Below are positions 7,677 through 16,201 of a DNA stretch of 32,230 nt, in pieces (position 1 is the first letter of the stretch; every line of letters begins with the position of its first letter). The translations under genes were made by a program, and so were the position numbers. Under the pieces are notes generated by a model. That model made no database searches and was not told the origin of the DNA. It saw only the letters and a list, made by a program, of their open reading frames with translations. Source of the DNA: NIC37A-2 sp050289625 (GTDB taxonomy: Bacteria; Myxococcota_A; Polyangia; Polyangiales; Polyangiaceae); contig JBNKGC010000053.1 of assembly GCA_050289625.1 (NCBI GenBank), positions 1-32,230 on the forward strand, read 5' to 3'.

Positions 7677-8372
7677 ATGACCAAAGCCTCCGTACGCACA
7701 CGGCTGACGCTGCTTTACGATCCGCTCTGCGGCTGGTGCTACGGTGCAACGCCGGCCATCCGACGCTTGGCTCAGGAGTCCGAACTGCTCCTCGAGCTCG
7801 AGCCTGTGGGTCTGTTCGCGGGCCCTGGTGCTCGCCCCATGGATGAACGTTTCGCGCAGTACGCGTGGATGAACGACCAGCGGATCGCGCGGCTCACGGG
7901 TCAGCAGTTCTCGGAGCACTACCGCGAGAGCGTGCTCACCGACCGCGCAACGCCGCTCGACTCGGGCCCAGCAGTCGTCGCATTGACCGCGGTTCGGGAG
8001 CTCGCGCTGGAGCGGGAGCTCCCCACCCTCGAGGCCATTCAGGCGGCCCGCTACGTCGATGGGAAGGACGTGACGGACTACGCCGTGCTCGCCGAGCTCC
8101 TGCGCGGGGNGGGCCTCGACACGGCGGCTCGCCGCGTCGAAGCGCATGACGGAGAGGTTGTTGATGCCGCCACCAGCCGCATGATCAGCGGGCGGGAGTT
8201 GCTTCGGCGGACCGGCTCGAGTGGTGTGCCGACCCTCGTCGCTCATGAACGCTCGGGACTTCGCGTGATCTCGAGCGAGTTGCTCTTTGGGCGAATTGAC
8301 GACCTCCTCCACGACATCGGATTCGCACCGTCTCGACCTCGAGCCAAGGCACCAATGGAGAGCCAACCGTGA
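7677..8372 (+). CDS. DsbA/FrnE-family thioredoxin-fold protein
   Basis: A 231-residue protein of the DsbA/FrnE group (thiol oxidoreductases and isomerases with a helical insertion). The active site C18-G-W-C21 lies in LYDPLCGWCYGATP. The cis-Pro loop is probably SSGVPTLVA. No signal peptide is seen, so it should be cytoplasmic, as is usual for FrnE-like members. One codon near 8110 contains an n, leaving one residue undetermined, but the frame stays open across it. Nothing in the flanking genes points to a specific substrate. Confidence 0.88.
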   Translation: MTKASVRTRLTLLYDPLCGWCYGATPAIRRLAQESELLLELEPVGLFAGPGARPMDERFAQYAWMNDQRIARLTGQQFSEHYRESVLTDRATPLDSGPAVVALTAVRELALERELPTLEAIQAARYVDGKDVTDYAVLAELLRGXGLDTAARRVEAHDGEVVDAATSRMISGRELLRRTGSSGVPTLVAHERSGLRVISSELLFGRIDDLLHDIGFAPSRPRAKAPMESQP

Positions 8373-8817
8373 CGACGTGACTACCCGTTCCGCGCGAGGG
8401 CCACTGACGTGCGGAGGGCGATCTCGCGTCGCGCCCGGCACATCGCGGGCGCGGAAGTGAATCTCTGCACGTCGAACACGATGCCGCGCAACCAGCAGGA
8501 CGAAGCACTGTCCGCGCTTTCAGAGAGGAGAAAAATCTCATCCCTAGCCCACAAATAGACCGCGACCGCGGATATATCGTGGAGCATGAGTTTTCGCTGC
8601 GAACGCCACTGGAGCGCCCCGCCCGAGACGACTTTTCACCCCTGTTTCTCGCATTCGACCTTCCCTATAGTGACGACCGCTTGGGGTGATCGCAGCAAAA
8701 CATAAGCGGTAGGTGAGGAAAGTGGCCTCCCGTAGCCGTTTTGGCCCTCACCCACCGTGGGCCAAAGCGGCGGAGGGCAATCAGCGCAACTGATCGCCGC
8801 TGTAAGTAGCTCCCGCC
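8373..8817. other. intergenic region with dispersed repeat
   Basis: No gene is supported. It carries the second copy of the 29-bp dispersed repeat (8724-8752). That copy forms a stem with GGGCCAAAGCGGC just beyond it (8759-8771). Confidence 0.5.
8724..8752 (-). repeat. 29-bp dispersed intergenic repeat, copy 2
   Basis: Reverse complement of 1060-1088 with 2 mismatches. Its GCCGTTTTGGCCC half pairs with GGGCCAAAGCGGC at 8759-8771 (12 of 13). As at copy 1, the repeat therefore sits next to an inverted partner. Confidence 0.7.
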
Positions 8818-8940
8818 ATGTCCCTTTTCGAAGAGTTCGCTGACGTGATCGGCTTCAGCTACGACGGTCCCCAAGCAGCTGCTCGTGACGACCGTGTCGG
8901 CTTTCGCGCGCCGCCGCGTGCGGGGCGGCCCCTCTCGTGA
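8818..8940 (+). CDS. possible small ORF, unrecognised
   Basis: ATG at 8818, stop TGA at 8938-8940, 40 residues beginning MSLFEEFADVIGFSYDGPQA. The first half has a natural amino-acid mix; the second half is Arg/Pro-rich, as expected of chance reading of GC-rich DNA. It may be the N-terminus of a truncated gene rather than a working small protein. No ribosome binding site or -10 hexamer at the usual spacing was found. Confidence 0.2.
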   Translation: MSLFEEFADVIGFSYDGPQAAARDDRVGFRAPPRAGRPLS

Positions 8941-9141
8941 ACGGACATGATCGAGCGGTGCAGCCGCCAGGCACTGCGAGGACGAGCTCTGGGGACATGA
9001 GCGAGCTCCAATTGGGGGGCATTCTCGAACTCCCGACGAGCTTTCAGTTGACCCAATTCATCACTCAGAGCACGTTGACATCGTGCCCGTCGCCACCCGC
9101 AACTTTCCAGATTGGCACCCACGAAATGAGAGATCTTCGTC

Positions 9142-10674
9142 ATGCATAGTTCTCACTTTCGCTCACTCATCGCAAGAACCGTCGTGTTGTTCGTGAGTTT
9201 CGGCTCGGGCCCCGCCGCCATCGCACAGGAAAAGTCGTTCATCGACTACGTGTTGCCGACGCCCATTACCTGCGACCTCTCCTCGGATACGTGGGGTGTG
9301 ACAGGGGTTTTACCGCGTGATCTTTGCAATGGCATCGAGAGCGTCAAAGGCGCGGGGGTCCCTCCCGAGTACTATTACTGGGATGGTAAGATCCTCAAGG
9401 CCAAGGACGGAACATACCACATGTTCATGAGCACCTGGTCAGGATCGGACGGATTCAACCCGGGTTGGCTCGGGTCGGAGAGCTACCACGCCGTCAGCAC
9501 CAAGGGCGTACTGGGACCTTACGAGCGCAGGGGGTATATTTGGGCAAACGGCGATCACCACGGTCACAACACCACGGCCTGTGAGTTGCTCGATGGCACG
9601 TACGCGGTGGTGATTAGCGAAGTCGTGCCTTTTACGATCTACCATTCGAGTTCGCTCGACGGTCCGTGGACGGCTTGCCCCAATCCCTCGGGCGAACTGA
9701 TCCAAACCAATGGCGTCAACGCTGGCGGCGACACGCACTACGACTCCAACGTGGCCCTGATCCAACGCCCCGACGACGGCAAGTTCCAAATCGTGCAGCG
9801 CCATGGGCTCATCGCGATCGCAGACGAGTTGTGTGGTCCGTACCTCATGCAGAAGCCGACTTGGACCTATCCCCCGCAGAATACTCCGACGATTGACAGC
9901 ATCTATCCGCGTCGAACGTCACTGCCCGATCCGACCATCACCAATCCGACTTTTGCATGGGAAGAAGATCCGACCATCTGGTACAGCGGGGGGCGCTACC
10001 ACGTGCTCTACTCCGGCTCGGGGGACCGTATCGGCTATGAGCTGTCTTCGCCTGACGGCATCCACGATTGGCGGGATGGTGGTCTGGCGTTCAACCCGCG
10101 CATGTACGAAAAGATCTTTGGCTATGAAGAGAGCGACGTAAAAAACCAATGGTACAAGATGGAGCGCCCAGGGGTGGTGATGGAAGACGGTCACGTGACG
10201 CACGTGACCTGGTCCGTGGCCGACGTGGACAAGGACAACCAGATCCCTGCTGGCTCCAACCACGGCAGCAAGATCATCGTCGTACCCTTCGACGGAGTGG
10301 CATTCGACGCCGACACGGGAGACCTGCCTCCGGATGGATCCGGTGGCAGTGACGCGGGGAATGGTGGAACGATCGGCGCGGGAGGCAGTGACCCGGCATC
10401 CGGTGGCTCGAACACTGGTGGTGTCGGAATGGGCGGAGCTGCAATGGAAGCAGGCGGAACCGGCGGCAGTTCGATGTCTGGCAGCTCAGGGGGGAACGGA
10501 TCGATCGACGAGTCTGATGACGGCAGCATCACGCCCGGTGACGAGGCGGGGTGCAGCTGCCGGGTTCAAGGCGGCTCGAGCAAGGGTCCCGTGGGCAGCG
10601 TTTGGGCTTGGGCCTTGGCACTGTTGGTCGGCGCTCGGTTGCGCCGACGACCCATCCGAGGTGACTTTGGATGA
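9142..10674 (+). CDS. secreted GH43-like beta-propeller protein with MYXO-CTERM tail
   Basis: A 510-residue exported protein. A Sec signal peptide (ARTVVLFVSFGSGPAAIA, cleavage near residue 29) precedes a domain of about 350 residues with propeller-style blades: DGKILKAKDGTYHMFMSTWS, CELLDGTYAVVISE, WEEDPTIWYSGGRYHVLYSG. These resemble GH43-type glycoside hydrolases; the catalytic acids cannot be assigned with confidence. A Gly/Ser linker (about residues 395-460) leads to the C-terminal signature GCSCRVQGGSSKG, a hydrophobic WAWALALLVGA segment and an Arg cluster. This is the MYXO-CTERM sorting tail that anchors proteins at the myxobacterial surface. The ATG at 9142 is the only start that gives the signal peptide. 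Confidence 0.8.
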   Translation: MHSSHFRSLIARTVVLFVSFGSGPAAIAQEKSFIDYVLPTPITCDLSSDTWGVTGVLPRDLCNGIESVKGAGVPPEYYYWDGKILKAKDGTYHMFMSTWSGSDGFNPGWLGSESYHAVSTKGVLGPYERRGYIWANGDHHGHNTTACELLDGTYAVVISEVVPFTIYHSSSLDGPWTACPNPSGELIQTNGVNAGGDTHYDSNVALIQRPDDGKFQIVQRHGLIAIADELCGPYLMQKPTWTYPPQNTPTIDSIYPRRTSLPDPTITNPTFAWEEDPTIWYSGGRYHVLYSGSGDRIGYELSSPDGIHDWRDGGLAFNPRMYEKIFGYEESDVKNQWYKMERPGVVMEDGHVTHVTWSVADVDKDNQIPAGSNHGSKIIVVPFDGVAFDADTGDLPPDGSGGSDAGNGGTIGAGGSDPASGGSNTGGVGMGGAAMEAGGTGGSSMSGSSGGNGSIDESDDGSITPGDEAGCSCRVQGGSSKGPVGSVWAWALALLVGARLRRRPIRGDFG

Positions 10675-10849
10675 AGTCGCCACTCCTCACGCCCGGTGCC
10701 AATCGGTGATCGCGGACTTCGCGATGGCGATGCTCAAGGGCCCTTAGGGCAATCACTTCACGCTCAAAGCGGGCAGCGCACAGAAATGAACGAGACGCAC
10801 AGGACTGCTCCGGTGCGTCTCGTTTCGCCGCCTCAGTCGAGGCTTGATC
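10675..10849. other. convergent intergenic gap
   Basis: The gap lies between the stop of the GH43-like gene and the stop of the convergent lipoprotein gene. Its only evident feature is the terminator hairpin at 10789-10824. Confidence 0.7.
10789..10824. terminator. bidirectional intrinsic terminator
   Basis: Perfect 12-bp stem (AACGAGACGCAC with GTGCGTCTCGTT) around a 12-nt loop, placed between two convergent stop codons. The stem's own AA/TT ends supply a short T run on each strand. Confidence 0.8.
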
Positions 10850-13138
10850 TCAAGGCGTCAACTCAGGAATCGGCCCGTACTCGAAGGTCATTCCATTCGT
10901 GATCAGGAACGGGTTCTCCCGGACGCCGTCGGACGAGTCGGAGTGCGCCCAACCGACCCATTCCATGCCCGTCGGATTCCAAACAGGCAGCTCGATCTCG
11001 ATGCGGCCGTCATCCCACAGTCGCACGACGCGTGTGGAGAATGATCCGTAATAATCGCTCCTGTACGCCTGCATGTTGTAGAAGACGAACTCCATGAATT
11101 CACCGTCCCCCTCGCTTCCAATTCGTGTGTAGACATCAGGGATGATCGCCATCTCGTCGTCGGGGTACTCGAATCCGTGGTCCTTCATGCCCACTGCAAC
11201 GAGTGGGCAGCCCGACCTGTGGTCGAGCCCATACGAGACTTCGTAGTCAGTGGTGAATCTACAGGCCGTTCCGTCACTGACCTGCAGCAAGAGTGCGCCG
11301 TTCGTGTTGATCACGACCTGATCGATGGCGAGCCCCTCAGCCGGGAACGTGAAGGGCAAGTCGACTGTGGCGTAGCCATCGTCCTTTCCCGCCAGCGCCT
11401 GAGCCGTGTACGGGCCGGTATCGGACAGGTCCTGAGCGATGCGTACCACGTTAACCGGAACATGGATCGGATCGGCCCCATCCGGCGTCACGGTGATGCT
11501 TCCGGTGTAGCGCTGACCGATCTCCAGGTCGGCACCGTGAATGGTTACGTTGAAGGTATCCGAGGCCTGGAGTGCAGTGAAGGTCGCGGGCACTGAGATC
11601 CAGTCATCCGAAGCGGTCATCGTCACGTCCGTGTCGCCGTCGCAGCCCGCGACTTCGATCGGGAACGGGCTGTCGACGCCGGTCACCGCGAACTCGGAGG
11701 GATACGCATCCACCTGCACGACCGGGGGGACCGCCGGGTAGAGTACGTACTGGGTCAAGGTCTCGCGGCCATCGTCGTTGAACTGGGTGTAGAAGCCTGT
11801 CTCGACGTCGCCGCAGCTGAGGCGACCACGGACACGGTGAGGTCGGTCCGTCTCATCCTGCATCGGGAAGACGTAGTCCTCGGTGACTGCGTCGCCACTG
11901 GTATCGTAGACGTAGTAGAATGATCTGGTGAAGGCGCCGTAGTCGGTCCCCTGGAAGCTGGACCTGAAGTACACCTCGTAGAACGGGTCGGTGATCACCG
12001 TTCCTAGAGGCGGAAAGATGCTGGTGATCACCGACGAGTCGACCGTGGCACTTTCTGCGGTGACGAGATAGGTCGCCTTGAAGTCACTCGCGCCCACCAG
12101 GGAGAGGGTCACCCGACCTTCCGAAACATCCGGTGTCTTGAAGGTCATCTCGACGTCGACGACGCCGCAGTCCTCGTCCGGGTCGACCGTCGCGGTCGTC
12201 CCAGCGTCATTCGCCCGAGCGACCTTGATGCCCACCGCGCCAGCGTCCTGATACCAGAGACGCGCCGTGAACGTGTACTCGGTGTCGGGGTCGAGGCGAG
12301 TCCCGATCGCCGGGCTGATCTCGACGAGGGACACGCGCTGTTGGCCGTCCGTGCACAGGGAGTCGGGCCAGGCTCCATTCGTACCTTCGAAAGCCACCAG
12401 CTCGCGAGCGACTTCGACGGTCACCTCGACGGTGGCGCCGGAAGCATCCGTGACCTCCACGTCGAGGAGATCCTCGAAGACACCAGGGCCGCCGAGGTAG
12501 CTGACCACACCCTCGTCGTCGACAGTGGCTGTGCCGTAGGTCGGCGCTGTTGCGATTGCGAAGGTAAAGTTCTCACCGGGGTCGGCATCTTCGACCTCGA
12601 TGGTCGTGGTTCCACGGCCGTCGATATCGAGCGTCAAGAGCTCCGCCGTCCCCTTCGGCGCGCGATTCTCAACGGTGACCGAGACCTCGACGGCTGCAGT
12701 CGCCCCCGAGTCGTCCGTGACCTCGACGGTCAGGCTGTCCTCTCCGACGTAGTCCGTGTCGGGCTCGTAGGTCACCACTCCATCAGCGGAGACCGTCGCA
12801 CTTCCGTTCGCGGGCTCCCCCGTGATGGCAAATTCGTGCGAATCGCCCATGTCCGGATCCATCGGATCGAGAGTCGTGCTGCCCGGGGTGTTCTTGAATG
12901 TCTCGATGGAGTTGGCCGCGGGGCTCGGCGCGCTGTTGCTGTCGGAGCGCTCTCCACCCATGCCGCCCATGTCGCCCATGCCACCCATGCCGCCCATGCC
13001 AACCACGCTTCCGCCGGTGCTCCCTTTGTCCTTGCTTCCGCAAGCACTCGTCAGAGCCGCCGCACTCACCGCGAGGGAAATTACTATGCCATCATGCAGG
13101 CGCCCCACCCACCTACGCCTTGATTTTCCGTTACGCAT
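10850..13138 (-). CDS. surface lipoprotein with Ig/cadherin-like repeats
   Basis: A 762-residue lipoprotein. The signal peptide (IVISLAVSAAALTSAC, lipobox Cys33) is followed by a Met/Gly repeat (GMGGMGGMGDMGGMGG). Next come at least two cadherin/Big-type beta-sandwich repeats (about residues 85-245), visible as VVTYEPDTDYVGEDSLTVEV followed by TDDSGAT, and GVVSYLGGPGVFEDLLDVEV followed by TDASGAT. The C-terminal half is beta-rich without a recognised catalytic motif. It is probably attached to the outer membrane for adhesion or structure; the function is inferred only from architecture. It lies downstream of the BREX genes on the same strand but is separated by about 250 nt with a hairpin, so it is probably a separate unit. 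Confidence 0.75.
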   Translation of the reverse strand: MRNGKSRRRWVGRLHDGIVISLAVSAAALTSACGSKDKGSTGGSVVGMGGMGGMGDMGGMGGERSDSNSAPSPAANSIETFKNTPGSTTLDPMDPDMGDSHEFAITGEPANGSATVSADGVVTYEPDTDYVGEDSLTVEVTDDSGATAAVEVSVTVENRAPKGTAELLTLDIDGRGTTTIEVEDADPGENFTFAIATAPTYGTATVDDEGVVSYLGGPGVFEDLLDVEVTDASGATVEVTVEVARELVAFEGTNGAWPDSLCTDGQQRVSLVEISPAIGTRLDPDTEYTFTARLWYQDAGAVGIKVARANDAGTTATVDPDEDCGVVDVEMTFKTPDVSEGRVTLSLVGASDFKATYLVTAESATVDSSVITSIFPPLGTVITDPFYEVYFRSSFQGTDYGAFTRSFYYVYDTSGDAVTEDYVFPMQDETDRPHRVRGRLSCGDVETGFYTQFNDDGRETLTQYVLYPAVPPVVQVDAYPSEFAVTGVDSPFPIEVAGCDGDTDVTMTASDDWISVPATFTALQASDTFNVTIHGADLEIGQRYTGSITVTPDGADPIHVPVNVVRIAQDLSDTGPYTAQALAGKDDGYATVDLPFTFPAEGLAIDQVVINTNGALLLQVSDGTACRFTTDYEVSYGLDHRSGCPLVAVGMKDHGFEYPDDEMAIIPDVYTRIGSEGDGEFMEFVFYNMQAYRSDYYGSFSTRVVRLWDDGRIEIELPVWNPTGMEWVGWAHSDSSDGVRENPFLITNGMTFEYGPIPELTP

Positions 13139-13390
13139 TGCGGCCGTCTACGACGGCACTGGTCTCGACCTTCCTTGAGCCTCTGGGTTTCTACCCCGGT
13201 GCTCCCCAACGGTGCTGACGGATACGCGGACGCTCGGGGAGCTGGAGGAGATAGCTGCAAAGCTGCCTCGATTTTTCCCCAGTGGTGCGAGAGGGGGAAA
13301 GCCGCCGCTGAGGGCTCCGCCCTTGCGCGGCGGCCGCGCCCTGGTCGCTGGGCGCCTGCGGGCGCGTGAGGGGTCTTCGCGCCGAGATGC
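13139..13390. other. gap between BREX locus and lipoprotein gene
   Basis: No gene is supported. It contains a GC hairpin (13302-13335) that could end the BREX transcript, and the upstream region of the lipoprotein gene. Confidence 0.6.
13302..13335 (-). terminator. GC hairpin after brxHI
   Basis: Perfect 8-bp arms (GCCGCCGC at 13302-13309, GCGGCGGC at 13328-13335), about 55 nt beyond the brxHI stop. On the minus strand it is followed by CTTTCC, a weak T run. Confidence 0.4.
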
Positions 13391-14829
<1,439 letters not shown>

Positions 14830-14893
14830 GGCCGGTCGCGGTCGGAATGGGCGCGCTGTCCGAAGACGAGAGCAGCGCGAAAAGCAGTGATCG

Positions 14894-16201
14894 CTAGATG
14901 TCGAGAGTTGCGCCCTCGAAGCTGTCGTCCTCTTCGGGCTCTCCCTTGATGGCGCGCTCTTCCTCAGGTGAGAGTCCGGCGGGAACGAAGCCCACATGCT
15001 CCTCGGGGTCGTACTCGTCGTATTCCACCACCTGGTCCAGCATGTTGACGAACTGACGGAGGAAGTGGCGTGGCACCACACCCACATCGCCCTTGAATCC
15101 CTGAGTGACGTTGTCCACGAGCTTCGCGATGACCCCGTTGTGAACCCGCGCTTCGAGCTGGTCGGCATCCGCGTCCGGATGGATCCCGCGAAGTTTGAGA
15201 GCCACCTTGGTCAGCCGCTCTTTGTCGAACGGTTTCAGCGCGAGCTGAGGCTGGCGCAGGTTGGGGAATCCACCGCCGTCATCAAAGGCAATCCGGTCGT
15301 TCAGCGCCTCGAGCCCTTTCACCCCCCGGCGGTCATCGAAGAACGCAGGCGTACCCGTGAACAACCAGAGCAGCCCGGGGTAATTCTTGGCGTCATCGCA
15401 GATCTGCCGAATGCCGTTGAGCGACTTCTGCCGCACATCGCCGCGCATGCGGAGAATCGTTTCAGCCTCGTCGATGACGATGACCAGGCCCGCGTATCCG
15501 GCGCTCTTGATGATCTCGAGGATGCCCCGCAGATACGCCATGGCATCCGTGCTGCCGATGTCACCACGAATGCCTGCAATCTTCTTTTCGCTCTGGGCAA
15601 CGTTGGTGCTGCCCGAGAGCCAAGAGATGAGCGAGGTCGCTTCGGTCAGCTTGCCCTCTTGCTTCAGGTCGAAGACGGCTCGCACCACCCGCACCATGTC
15701 AGCAGGGGCCCGGCCGCCGGTCAAAAGAGCGAGCTTTTCATCCAGTTTGGCGCGGACCTGCTCGTCGAAATCGTCGGCTGAGTCGTCGACGCCGAGTTGG
15801 ATGAGGTCGTCTTCAATGCGACCGATCCACCGATCGAGAATGTCACCCAAGGCTCCCTTGGGGCACGCCGTCGTGCTCAGGCCTTGCACGACTTTGCGGT
15901 AAAGCTCGTCGAACTTGTGAAAGTGCAAGTCGTTGTCCGAGACGACCACGAAGCTCGTGACGAAGTTCTTTTCCTTCGCGTCGTGCATGGCGAGGTTGCT
16001 CATGAACGTCTTGCCGCAGCCGTACCCGCCACGGAGAAACTTCACGGCGCCATCGCCTTGGCTCGCGATGGTCAGCATGCGGTTCAGTTCTCGGCGCTGA
16101 GGGTCGATGCCCACCGCGAACGCCTCGATCCCGCGATCCGGGACGGTGCCCCCGCGCAGCGCTTCGAACACGTGCTCCGCGTCTTTTCTGCTGAGAACCA
16201 T
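14894..16201 (-). CDS. brxD: BREX-6 ATP-binding protein BrxD
   Basis: BrxD is the second P-loop ATPase of type 6 BREX loci (DUF2791-like family); its exact task in phage exclusion is not established. The 435-residue protein begins at the ATG at 16201, which shares one base with the TAA of pglZ (TAATG), so translation is coupled. Walker A is GYGCGKTF (residues 59-66) and Walker B is IVIDEAE (241-247). A sensor-like LLWLFTGTPAFFDD follows, and the C-terminal part (PRHFLRQFVNMLDQVVEYDE) resembles ORC/AAA-type lid and winged-helix regions. The tail is acidic (EEDDSFEGATLDI). The gene is intact. The frame is open well upstream inside pglZ, but the coupled ATG is the only convincing start. Confidence 0.9.
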   Translation of the reverse strand: MVLSRKDAEHVFEALRGGTVPDRGIEAFAVGIDPQRRELNRMLTIASQGDGAVKFLRGGYGCGKTFMSNLAMHDAKEKNFVTSFVVVSDNDLHFHKFDELYRKVVQGLSTTACPKGALGDILDRWIGRIEDDLIQLGVDDSADDFDEQVRAKLDEKLALLTGGRAPADMVRVVRAVFDLKQEGKLTEATSLISWLSGSTNVAQSEKKIAGIRGDIGSTDAMAYLRGILEIIKSAGYAGLVIVIDEAETILRMRGDVRQKSLNGIRQICDDAKNYPGLLWLFTGTPAFFDDRRGVKGLEALNDRIAFDDGGGFPNLRQPQLALKPFDKERLTKVALKLRGIHPDADADQLEARVHNGVIAKLVDNVTQGFKGDVGVVPRHFLRQFVNMLDQVVEYDEYDPEEHVGFVPAGLSPEEERAIKGEPEEDDSFEGATLDI

